A DNA stretch of 64,000 bases from Mycoplasmopsis californica (GCF_000695835.1 NZ_CP007521.1:620001-684000); one strand, 5' to 3'. Positions 29,670 through 38,833 are shown, numbered from the stretch's first letter. A program made the numbers and translations. The notes: generated by a model from the letters alone, not told the origin.

Positions 29670-31058
29670 ATGAAAAAATTTAAAACTAGCTTAATTTTAG
29701 GTTCATTAACATCAGTTGCTGCTGTACCATTTGTCGCTGCTTCTTGTGGAAGCAAAGATTCTAGCGCGCCTAAAATTGCTGAATTAGAACAAAAAATCTC
29801 TACTCTTGAATCTCAACAAAGTAGTAATGCTGAACTAAAAAAACTAGTTCCCGAATTAAAAACTAAATTAGACACCATTAAAACCTGAGATCAAGCTCAA
29901 ATCGATCAACTAAAAGCTCAAATCGAAGCTCAAAATAATGCTAAGGTATCTACTAGAACAACTAAAATTGCTTTATTAATGGCATTAAGTGCCCAAGAAC
30001 AAATTAAAACTGAAAAAGAATTCTTAGAAAAAAGCTATCCAAAATTAGCTCAAGCAAGAAAAGCTAAAGAAATGATTGCTAAACTAGAAGCTGAAATCGC
30101 TGCTAAAACTAAGGAAGTGGAAACTAAAACTGCTGAAAAAGTTGCTAAGGAAGCTGAATTAACTAAAGCTCAAGCTGATGTTAAAGCAAAAGAAGAAGCT
30201 TTAAATAAAGCAACAGAAGCCAAAACCAAGGCAGATGAAGTAGTTAAAGCCACTGAGGGTTCACAAACTGAATTAACTAAAGCTATTGAACAACTAAAAG
30301 CCTCAATTAACAAATTCAAAGAAGAGCTAGAAAAAACTACTGACGAAGCTAAAAAAGAACAAACTAAAGCAACTATTACAACTCTTGAAGAACAATTAAA
30401 ACTACTGGAAGCTGGTAAAGGTGAAAAACTAAAAGTAGCTAAAGATGCGCAAACAGAAGCTCAAAAACTTGTAACCCAAGCTACAGAAGCAAAAGATAAA
30501 GCTGAATCTAGCGTTAAAGAAATTGAAACTCAAAAAACTAAACTTGAAGAAGAAATTACTGCTAAAACTAAGGAAGTGGAAACTAAAACTGCTGAAAAAG
30601 TTGCTAAGGAAGCTGAATACACCCAAGCTGACAACGCTACACCAGATTCAGTGAAAAAACTTTTAGCTAGCCTAGAAGCAATCGAAGCTAAAATCGCTGA
30701 ATTGAAAAAAGAAGCAACTCCTGAAGAATTAAAAGAAGTTGAGCATTATTTAGCAGTGGCTAAGGAATTAGAAAGAGTAAAGGGTGTGGAGAACAAAATT
30801 CTTGCTTTAGGAAATAAAGACATTCTTTTACTATTACAAAAAAGACCTGAATTTAAAAAATTTATTTTAGAAAATCCAGAATTCATTAAGTCAAAACCTT
30901 GGGTAGATAGTCTTGGCAGATTGGCTAAAAAGGAAAGGGTGATTACTGAGATAGATAATTTAAAACACTCTGAACCAGAACTTAAACAATTATTTGAAGA
31001 AGACCCCACATTAAATGAAGAGTTTATAAATGACCCAGATTCATTTAAAAATATATAG
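29670..31058 (+). CDS. Expressed variable surface lipoprotein (copy C)
   Basis: The only complete copy of the family. ATG 29670 is 6 nt after AAAGGA; the in-frame ATG 29655 lies upstream of that site. The signal MKKFKTSLILGSLTSVAA ends in the lipobox AASC, so the mature protein is anchored outside the cell. Residues 1-67 are unique to this copy; from D68 (position 29871) it is shared with the silent cassettes. Residues about 100-345 are a Lys/Glu/Ala coiled coil with repeated AKEAE and KTAEKVAKEAE units. The tail has the KRPEFKKFILENPEF and KSKPWVDSLGRLAKKE units. TAG at 31056 follows a run of 5 A. One more A would open a further 70 codons to 31270 (EDIKDGLKKEEED onwards), so the end looks frameshifted. 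Confidence 0.9.
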
Positions 31059-31291
31059 AAGATATAAAAGATGGATTAAAAAAAGAGGAAGAGGATATTA
31101 ATTCCAAAATCACTAATCTAAAAGATAAAAATATTTCACGTGAGGTAAAAAAACTTCTTGCCGATAATCCCGAATTTATCGATGTAGTAAATCAGAATCC
31201 TGATTTAACTAAATTGAAAAAATTTGTCGACGGATTAAAAAAGAAATCGGAAAGCAAAAATAATAGTTAGGATTAACATTATTATATTTAC

Positions 31292-31330
31292 AAAAAAGAT
31301 CAAGCACTATATTAGCTTGATCTTTTGCTT
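31292..31330 (+). terminator. Terminator of copy C; left copy of the IS target duplication
   Basis: Stem AAAAAAGATCAAGC / GCTTGATCTTTT with loop ACTATATTA. The core 31295-31326 is repeated exactly at 32744-32775 on the other side of the insertion element. Confidence 0.85.
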
Positions 31331-31454
31331 GATTGTAAGTTCAAGTGCAACACAAATTAATGTAAAATTAAATTGTGGGGCTTGAACTTTTTTGTTTCGA
31401 TTATTCTTTAAAATAAAAAAAAGAAAAAAGCTCCAAATTGGCCAGGAACTTCAT

Positions 31455-32465
31455 ATGAATTATAGCATTAAAAAATATACCCATATAACAAAAAGTGATA
31501 GAGAAGCAATTAAAAGTTATTTAGAAATAAATTTATCAATAAGAAAAATTGCAAATATATTACATAAAAACCCATCTACAGTAAGTAGAGAAATAAAAAG
31601 AAATTTAGATAAATTTGGGAAATATTCCCCATTTTATGCTGATATCAAAGCCCAAAGACGTCATTATCATAAATATTATTTTAAATTTTTGAATAGTAAA
31701 TATAGTGAATTTAGTGAATTATTTCTAAAAAAATTTGACAAAAAATATTATGGGGTAAAACTTACCCATAAATATATAAAAGAGAATTTTAAAATTAAAA
31801 TCCCTTGCTTAAAAACAGTATTCAATTGAATCAAAACAAATAAATGAATAATCAAAAGATCAAATTTATTGCGTTCCTCATATAAAAAGGGTGGAAAAAG
31901 ACATGCAAGCGTAATTAGTCGCCTTGTAACATCAGCTGATTATGTATTCCCGATATGAACAACACCTAAATCGATAGATAATCGTGAAGAATATGGTCAT
32001 TGAGAAGCTGATATGATAGTTGGGAAAAGAGCTACTGGATATAACAACATTCTTACTTTAACAGAGAGAAAAACCAGAGTCGGTTTTGCGATTTTGATAC
32101 CAAGTAAAAACCCAATGAAGGTGAATGCAGCATTAAGAAAACTCGTTTTAGAAAGACAATTAATAGTAAAAACTATAACTATTGATAATGGCATAGAATT
32201 CGAAAAAATAGGTATTTTGGCAAAATGACTCGATATAAAAATATATAGAGCTGAGCCATACGCCTCTTTTCAAAGAGGATCAAACGAACACTGAAATGGA
32301 CTTATAAGACGCGAATACAAAAAAGGATTTGATTTTAATCAAATTTCGCAAGAAATATTAGACCAAATTACCAAAAGAATAAATGATATGCCAAGAGAAA
32401 TTTTGGGTTGAAAATCTGCCAATGATTTATTTATCGAGGCTAACTTTTACGGCCTAGTATGATAG
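31455..32465 (+). CDS. IS30-family transposase
   Basis: DDE transposase of 336 residues, apparently intact when TGA is read as Trp. The N-terminal helix-turn-helix region has SDREAIKSYLE and IANILHKNPSTVSREIKRN, typical of IS30. The catalytic core has the first Asp in YGHWEADMIVGK, the second in TITIDNGIEFEK and the Glu in QRGSNEHWNGLIRREYKKG. ATG 31455 follows AGGA at 7 nt. Upstream in-frame codons back to about 31392 would give a less likely non-ATG start. No internal stop or frameshift is visible, so the element may still be active. Confidence 0.9.
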
Positions 32466-32522
32466 TCGCTTATTATGTTGCATAAGCTCTATCCACTTAC
32501 ACAATCCGCCTCTTTATTTTCT

Positions 32523-32647
32523 AACCCCAAACCCCTTACATAGGGGCTTTTCATCATAAGTTGTATTATCTTTTTGCAACCCCAAACCCATTGAAAAGGG
32601 GCTTTTCTTTCTTCCTAACCCCCAACCCCTTACATAAGGGGCTTTTA
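32523..32647 (+). repeat. Three terminator-like G/C hairpin repeats in the IS tail
   Basis: Three copies of a ~30-bp unit at 32523-32552, 32578-32607 and 32617-32647. Each has AACCCC, then an ACCC(C) arm, a short AT loop, GGGG and CTTTT. The CCCC/GGGG arms plus T run look like small Rho-independent terminators on the plus strand. They stand out because the surrounding DNA has very few G/C runs. The spacing (25 and 9 bp) is irregular. Confidence 0.75.
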
Positions 32648-32743
32648 TAGTAACTACTATTTGCAAAAAATGAGAAAAAAATCATTAAAATGTTAAAATA
32701 AAAAAGCCAAGCGCATGTGTTGCACTTGAACTTACTATTTAGG

Positions 32744-32775
32744 AAAGATCAAGCACTATATTAGCTTGATCTTTT
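32744..32775. terminator. Terminator of cassette D; right copy of the IS target duplication
   Basis: Same 32 bases and same orientation as 31295-31326. With its flanks the original site would have been a long palindrome (TTTACAAAAAAGATCAAGC and its complement), which is a bidirectional terminator between convergent genes. Confidence 0.8.
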
Positions 32776-32849
32776 TTGTAAAAGATACTTAATATTTAAA
32801 GCTTATTTTTTAAAATGTATTTTATAATGAAAATATAATAAATTTATCA

Positions 32850-34208
32850 TTATAAATATGCTAAATGATTTGGATATTCTCCTTTATCATCCAGTTCTCT
32901 ATTTAATAAAACTTCTTTATAAAATTCTATTAATTTTTTACTTTTAATAATTTTTTGTAAAGATTCAATTGTTTCAATTTGTTCTTTAATTTTTCGATTT
33001 TGTTTTTTTTCTTTAATATGTCCAAGTTCTAATGATTTTTTAATTGCTGTAACTTTGTCAAATTTAGGATCAAAGAATTTTTTATAACCTTGTTCAAGAT
33101 CGTAATCAGAACTATATTGTTGAATATAATCTATTAGAGAATCAATAAGTTCATCATTATTTTCAATAATGTCATCCGCACTACCAACGATTTTGGCATT
33201 TTCGTGTAGTTTCTTGATATCTTTATTTTCTTTTTGTTTTAATAATCCTTTTACCAAATCCTTAAATTCTTCATCATTTTTAACTAGTTCATCTAGATAC
33301 TCAGCATCTTCATCTAATTGAGTTAATAATTCTGGATTTTTTTCTAAGATTTCTCTAAATACAGGGTCTTTTTTACCTAATTTTTCAATTTTGTTCTCCA
33401 CACCCTTTACTCTTTCTAATTCCTTAGCCACTGCTAAATAATGCTCAACTTCTTTTAATTCTTCAGGAGTTGCTTCTTTTTTCAATTCAGCGATTTTAGC
33501 TTCGATTGCTTCTAGGCTAGCTAAAAGTTTTTTCACTGAATCTGGTGTAGCGTTGTCAGCTTGGGTGTATTCAGCTTCCTTAGCAACTTTTTCAGCAGTT
33601 TTTTCTTTTAGTTCTGCTTCAAGTTTTTTCAATTCTTCTTCAAGTTTAGTTTTTTGAGTTTCAATTTCTTTAACGCTAGATTCAGCTTTATCTTTTGCTT
33701 CTGTAGCTTGGGTTACAAGTTTTTGAGCTTCTGTTTGCGCATCTTTAGCTACTTTTAGTTTTTCACCTTTACCAGCTTCCAGTAGTTTTAATTGTTCTTC
33801 AAGAGTTGTAATAGTTGCTTTAGTTTGTTCTTTTTTAGCTTCGTCAGTAGTTTTTTCTAGCTCTTCTTTGAATTTGTTAATTGAGGCTTTTAGTTGTTCA
33901 ATAGCTTTAGTTAATTCAGTTTGTGAACCCTCAGTGGCTTTAACTACTTCATCTGCCTTGGTTTTGGCTTCTGTTGCTTTATTTAAAGCTTCTTCTTTTG
34001 CTTTAACATCAGCTTGAGCTTTAGTTAATTCAGCTTCCTTAGCAACTTTTTCAGCAGTTTTAGTTTCCACTTCCTTAGTTTTAGCAGCGATTTCAGCTTC
34101 TAGTTTAGCAATCATTTCTTTAGCTTTTCTTGCTTGAGCTAATTTTGGATAGCTTTTTTCTAAGAATTCTTTTTCAGTTTTAATTTGTTCTTGGGCACTT
34201 AATGCCAT
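32850..34208 (-). CDS. Silent variable-lipoprotein cassette D (no signal peptide, no promoter seen)
   Basis: Built like cassette A. Shared coding sequence starts at 34316 with DTIKTWDQAQ, TAA lies two codons upstream, and the first in-frame ATG is 34208 (MALSAQEQ). The coiled-coil part matches cassette A, including the KKLEAELKEK linker. The tail first has KKDPVFREILEKNPELL to EEFKDLV, as in cassette B, then a private end of about 120 residues (KENKDIKKLHENAKIVGSAD onwards, ending NHLAYL). The frame is intact, consistent with selection for use after recombination into the expression site. It is inverted relative to copy C, tail to tail with the IS between. Confidence 0.8.
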   Translation of the reverse strand: MALSAQEQIKTEKEFLEKSYPKLAQARKAKEMIAKLEAEIAAKTKEVETKTAEKVAKEAELTKAQADVKAKEEALNKATEAKTKADEVVKATEGSQTELTKAIEQLKASINKFKEELEKTTDEAKKEQTKATITTLEEQLKLLEAGKGEKLKVAKDAQTEAQKLVTQATEAKDKAESSVKEIETQKTKLEEELKKLEAELKEKTAEKVAKEAEYTQADNATPDSVKKLLASLEAIEAKIAELKKEATPEELKEVEHYLAVAKELERVKGVENKIEKLGKKDPVFREILEKNPELLTQLDEDAEYLDELVKNDEEFKDLVKGLLKQKENKDIKKLHENAKIVGSADDIIENNDELIDSLIDYIQQYSSDYDLEQGYKKFFDPKFDKVTAIKKSLELGHIKEKKQNRKIKEQIETIESLQKIIKSKKLIEFYKEVLLNRELDDKGEYPNHLAYL

Positions 34209-34316
34209 TAATAAAGCAATTTTAGTTGTTCTAGTAGATACCTTAGCATTATTTTGAGCTTCGATTTGAGCTTTTAGTTGATCGATTTGAGCTTGATCTC
34301 AGGTTTTAATGGTGTC

Positions 34317-34463
34317 TTTATTTTAATGAGAATAAATGGATAAAAATTTAGATTATAAGTCTATATGGTTTTGTGAGGCGTTTTGTAAACCTTAGCGATT
34401 TTTGAAACTTTGAGATCATTTTTTAGTTTTTAAGAAGGTTGTACTTTACTTTAAGAATATATA
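34317..34463 (-). repeat. 147-bp flank of silent cassette D (identical to 27179-27325)
   Basis: Matches the flank of cassette A over the whole length by eye, in direct orientation. It contains an immediate TAA stop before the shared coding block and no promoter that I can recognise for the cassette. Confidence 0.85.
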
Positions 34464-34687
34464 AACATTATATTTTTAGCACCCCCTATAAAATACAATA
34501 TAAAAATAAATTATAAAACAATGCACTCTCAGAATAGGTTAATTTTACTTTAATTATAAATATTGTTTTTTATAAAAAATGCAAAAATATGGAAAAGGGC
34601 GCTATTTGCTTCCTTTTTTTATGATAGTTGTGCATCTATTAAAAAAAGAAATGATAAGCTTCACTTCTCTTAATATGAAAGGAAAAA

Positions 34688-36045
34688 ATAAATAGAAAAA
34701 CCAAAATAATCCTAGGGGTTAGTCTGCCGCTAGCCACTTTAGCCATAATCGGGACTGTTACAGTGGTCGCAGTGACCAAAGATAAAAACCCGATTACTAA
34801 AATCGATGCTCAACAAACACATCCTTCAGGCATAATTGATGCCTTCAAAATAATTAAAAATAAAAAGAGTTCAAAAACTATACCTTTAACTAAAATTGAT
34901 GGTAATAAGGCTATTAAAACACCTCTAAAACAACATAAAGACAACCAAAAATTATCACTTAAAAAAGAAAAAAGGATGATAAAAAATTAAATATTTATCT
35001 CAAAATTGAGAAAAACAAAGAAAAAGTCTTAAATATTTTGAAGCATGTACATAAATCACCAAATACAAATACCGTTTGAAAAAACAATCAATGATAACAT
35101 CGGAAAAGTTATTAATGGTTTAAATGAAAATAACAAATTATTACAAGAGTCGTATGATAAAGCTTACTTAGCAATTGATAAAATCAGTGAATTAACCACT
35201 CATGAAAAACTTGTATATAAACAACCTATTCAGTTGATCAATGATATTAAAAACATCCCTGACATTGATAAAATAGTCCACAAAGCACAAGAGTTAGTGA
35301 AAATTAAATAAGAGTTACAAGAGTTATTCAAAGACATTACTGTCTCAAATTATGAAACCAATAGAAAGTATTTATCATTTACCTTATCAGGAGATAAAGA
35401 CAAAATAGCTAAAATTAAAGAATATAACAATAGTAATAAATATGGACTAAAAGTATATTCATCACAAGGGTTAAAAGGCGAAAGCGATTCTTATGACCCC
35501 AGTGAAAAAGTAATGTTAAGCGCTGACAACATCATCAATGAAGATGAACAAGATATTCACATTCATGCTGAATTAAACTATAAATCCTTTTACTCTTCCT
35601 TCAACAATGAACTTTTATGATCGTGATTATTTTATTTCGACCCCAATTACCACATTATTACCACAAATTATTGATAGTAATGAAGATGAAATTAATGAAT
35701 ATACAAAAATAGGTACAAGTTTAGAACAAATTAAAGAATTTGAATCACTAGTCGCCAAGAACTATGATTTTACAATTGAAGACACTCAAAACTTTAATTA
35801 TTTAGTTCAAAAACTTGAAAAAAGAATATGAAGGTGAAGATAAAAACAAAAAAGATGTCTTAGTCAAAAAAAATCCTTTATGAAATCGCCTCTTAAAGAC
35901 CATGGACGTATTATTACATACTCAAAAGCAATATGATCAATACGAACACATTAACAAAGAAATATATACAAAACTTTTTAATCAATATTTACAAAAACAG
36001 TTAAAAGTAATAACAACTTTAATTAATAAAAATTTCTTAAATTAA
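34688..36045 (+). pseudogene. Degraded surface-protein gene with signal anchor
   Basis: An AAAGGA site at 34678 is followed at the right distance by ATA (34688) instead of ATG, then NRKTKIILGVSLPLATLAII, a hydrophobic signal-anchor. After that, coding-like pieces occur in changing frames: 34690-34990 (KITKIDAQQTHPSG-like), 35045-35311 (NHQIQIPFEKTINDNIGK), a stop at 35309, then DITVSNYETNRKYLSFTLSG and further pieces to 36045. I count a lost start, at least two stops and several frameshifts. The predicted ancestor was an exported protein of about 400 residues; its family is unknown to me. Confidence 0.65.
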
Positions 36046-36401
36046 TAGCTCTTTTAAGGGATGATATGATATTAAGGGAAAGCACCTACAAATTACAGTA
36101 GTTTTTTTGTTTTATCAAAAATTAGGAGGAAATTGTATGGGAATAATAAGCTGTTTATTTAAAAGTAAAAATAACCCCACAAATAGAACAAATGGATCTT
36201 CATATAGTTTTCTTCTCTGTGTGTCGTCATCATGAAGAATAGTAAATGAACGTTCAACTATGTAAAAAGCCACCCATATAGTTATATGTCCGTATACTTT
36301 CTGAGGCTGTCGCAAGTCTACCACTTAATGTATATCTATGGACAAATGCAGAACAAAAAAGCTATAAACCACCCTTTATATAAATATTCTCTTTTCTCTA
36401 T
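36046..36401. other. 356-bp region with short unassigned open frames
   Basis: On the plus strand AGGAGG at 36124 precedes ATG 36137, which opens only 42 codons (MGIISCLFKSKNNPTNRTNG onwards, one TGA as Trp). On the minus strand a 69-codon frame (VDLRQPQKVYGHITIW) covers the same bases. Neither resembles a family that I know. The region is probably decayed accessory DNA next to the pseudogene. Confidence 0.35.
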
Positions 36402-36935
36402 CTATTTTTTAGGATCAAAAATACCAATAAATGGTGTACCTCGAAATTTTTCTTGATAATCAAGACCGTATCCAACTAAAAAGGCATCTTCAACTACAAA
36501 TGCACACTTATCTGGTTTAAGATTAACTTTTCGATTAGCTGGTTTATCTAATAAAGTAATAATTTTATATGAACGTGGATTTCTGGATTTCAATATTGCT
36601 GATATTTTGCTCAATGTTATACCTGAATCAATAATATCTTCGACTACCAAAACATCCTTATCTAGGATATCGGTTTCAATGTCCATAATAATTTTAACAT
36701 TTCCACTTGACTCAGTACCACCCTGGTAGCTTGAAGCTATCATGAATGCCATTTCATATTCAACATCTATATCTTTAATTAGTTGCGCCATAAATGGGAC
36801 AGCCCCTTTTAATAAACCTACTAATACTAAGTTTTTAGAATCTTTATATGTCTCATTAACTCACTGAGCTAGTTCTTTAATTTTAGTTTCAATTTGTTCT
36901 CTTGTATATAAAATTTTTGTAAATCTTTTGTCCAT
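36402..36935 (-). CDS. hpt: Hypoxanthine phosphoribosyltransferase
   Basis: Salvages hypoxanthine and guanine to IMP/GMP with PRPP. The 177 residues carry the PRPP motif VLVVEDIIDSGITLS near residue 100, the start region ILYTREQIETKIKELAQW, and the C-terminal YGLDYQEKFRGTPFIG. The start ATG 36935 follows AGAGGT. It is the last gene of the minus-strand run that begins at mnmA, directly after two deoxynucleoside kinases, so the end of this run is a nucleotide salvage block that complements deoD and deoA. Confidence 0.94.
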
Positions 36936-36968
36936 AATTATTACCTCTTTATTATATATTTTACTTGT

Positions 36969-37631
36969 TTACTCATTTACTCAGTTAAAATTGAAATTGT
37001 CAATAATTTTAATAGCCTCTCCCAGTATTTCATATTCATTTTTATTATTTGCATCAATAATTGCAAATGGTATATTTCAGCGTTGCATTAAGTTAGCATA
37101 TAAATCACGGTATAGTGCGTATAACTCCTTAAAATACTCAATATTATCAGCGTAAAACTGCGATTCTATTGACCCAGGGTTTGAAAATATGTAATTTTCA
37201 AACATTTCGTAATTTACGTCAATAAATATTGCTAGTTGTGGATTGTGCTTTGGATAAACCATATTTACAAACATTTTATCGAAAGCTCGTAAATATTTTG
37301 GGGGTTTATCTTTCATTGAAATTAGTGCAAAAATATAGTGTTCCAGGTTAAAACGATTTGAAAAAATATAATTACCTTGACTACTTAAATTAGATTTTTG
37401 GAATTTTAAAAATGCATTATTAAATTTTTGTGTCGTTTCTTCAATAATATATGCTTGAAAACCAAGATTAATATTTTCTTTTTTGTTATAAAATCAGTTA
37501 AGAAAAATCTCAAAAATATCATTTGAATTATTTAAATCATCAATCAATATTGAATTTTTATAATGCTGACTAAGTTTATGAGCTAAACTAAACTTACCAA
37601 CACCAATAAAACCACTTATACTAACAATCAT
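36969..37631 (-). CDS. Deoxynucleoside kinase (copy 2)
   Basis: Phosphorylates deoxynucleosides (dAK/dGK/dCK family). The 220 residues start with the P-loop ISGFIGVGKFSLAHKL, followed by the LID-side segment FSNRFNLEHYIFALISMKDKPP, in which the usual DR(S/Y) region is altered to NRF, and LAIFIDVNYEMFENYI. TGA codons encode Trp in NWFYN and QRWNIPF. The stop of the paralogue upstream lies 1 nt before its start. Which nucleosides it takes cannot be seen. Confidence 0.88.
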
Positions 37632-37632
37632 T

Positions 37633-38301
37633 TTAATTATTCGCCCTTTCACAAGAACTGAAATCATAATTAGTGATTATATCTTTTACCTTTTGAAATA
37701 CTTCATCTTCACTAAGTTGATTTGCATCAATTATAATGTAGTTCATTTTAAAATGATTTGCCAGCTTAATAAATGTATCTTTATACACTGCAAGCAGTTT
37801 GGCAAAATATTTTTGATTTTGAGCATAATTTGCAATTTCGACTTCTCGCCCACGAGCAAAAAGACGTTTTTTAAACGTATCAAAATTAATATCAAGATAG
37901 ATTGCTAAATCGGGTATAAGTTCAGATGTAAATATTTCGGTAAACATTTCTTTGTAAGCTTGCAAGTATTTTGGTTTATCAGCGAGATTAACTTGGGCAA
38001 AAATATAATGTTCAATACTGAAACGATCTAAAAAAATATGACATTGGCTATGTTTGTGTCCTTTTCTGTGAAAATCTGCAAGAATTTGACTAAGATTAAA
38101 ACTATGCGACTCAATTACATAAGCTTGAAAACTCATCGAAAGGTTTTGTGTCCCTTGATACAATCATGATAAAAATTGATTGAACACTGGATCTTTTTCG
38201 TCAAATTCTTTTAGTAACACTGAATTATGAAAATAGTTCAGTAATTTTTGACTCAAAACACTTTTACCGCTGCCGATCATTCCGCTAATCCCAATTAACA
38301 T
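37633..38301 (-). CDS. Deoxynucleoside kinase (copy 1)
   Basis: A paralogue of the gene at 36969, with the more canonical motifs: P-loop ISGMIGSGKSVLSQKL, FLDRFSIEHYIFAQVNLADKPK with the catalytic DR, and LAIYLDINFDTFKKRLFARGREVEI with a basic LID. 222 residues. The two kinases share length and order of motifs and are arranged head to tail, so a tandem duplication with later specialisation (for example dGuo versus dAdo or dCyd) is a reasonable inference. Confidence 0.9.
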
Positions 38302-38344
38302 TTAAGCCTCCAAAGATATAAAAAAAGTAATTATGAATTAATAA

Positions 38345-38833
38345 TTACCTGTATTCAACATCAAGAATTTCGATTGAGTATTTTGTAGCTACGTCAACCT
38401 CCACCACTTGACCAATTTTTCCTTCTGCAAGAGCCAAGGCTAAAGCAGATTCATTTGATATTTTGTTATTTAAGGGATCGCTATCGTGCACACCCATTAT
38501 TGTTACTTTTTTAACCTCACCAGAAGCAACTTTACGATATGTAACAGTTGCACCAACACCAATCTTAGTAGTACCTCTACTATCATCATTAGTAATAACC
38601 TCAGCACGCTCTAAAATCGCTTCTAGTTCACGAATTCTGCCCTCAACACTACCTTGAAGTTCTCTAGCGGCATCATACTCAGCGTTTTCGGAAAGGTCAC
38701 CTTGCGCACGGGCTTCTTTTAGGGCTTGTTGCACTTCTTTTCGTTTAATATTAACTAATTCTTGGTATTCTGCTTTATATTTATCTAGGGTTTCTTGTGC
38801 TAAATAAATTTTTTCTAGTGCTTTTTCTGCCAT
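38345..38833 (-). CDS. greA: Transcription elongation factor GreA
   Basis: Stimulates RNA polymerase to cleave backtracked transcripts. The 162 residues have the N-terminal coiled coil with the acidic tip ARAQGDLSENAEYDAARELQ near residue 43, and the C-terminal FKBP-like domain (VGATVTYRKV, ISNESALALALAEGKIGQVVEV). Full family length. It starts at ATG 38833 after AGGAG and lies in the same direction as the genes on either side. Confidence 0.96.
   Translation of the reverse strand: MAEKALEKIYLAQETLDKYKAEYQELVNIKRKEVQQALKEARAQGDLSENAEYDAARELQGSVEGRIRELEAILERAEVITNDDSRGTTKIGVGATVTYRKVASGEVKKVTIMGVHDSDPLNNKISNESALALALAEGKIGQVVEVDVATKYSIEILDVEYR

Larger units (their letters stand above)
31327..32743 (+). 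mobile_element. IS30-family insertion sequence, IS1630-like
   Basis: About 1.4 kb. The 19-bp perfect terminal inverted repeats GTAAGTTCAAGTGCAACAC are at 31335-31353 and 32717-32735 (inverted). Outside them, 8 bp at each end continue with partial similarity. The element encodes one transposase. It is flanked by a 32-bp direct repeat that is itself a terminator palindrome. IS1630 of M. fermentans is known to target and duplicate such inverted repeats with long duplications, so this element very likely behaves the same way. It lies between the tails of copy C and cassette D. Confidence 0.85.

Noticed and set aside
32523-32647. Three ~30-bp repeats considered as a CRISPR array
   Set aside because: Spacing is 25 and 9 bp, units differ from each other, each is a hairpin with a T run, and no cas gene is nearby. 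They look like terminators inside the insertion element.
31327-32743. The element as an integrative conjugative element or phage fragment
   Set aside because: Only one transposase gene and short inverted repeats are present, and its size fits a simple IS.
36115-36324. 69-codon minus-strand frame read as a transposase tail
   Set aside because: Only vague resemblance, no catalytic motif and an overlapping equally good frame on the other strand; left unassigned.
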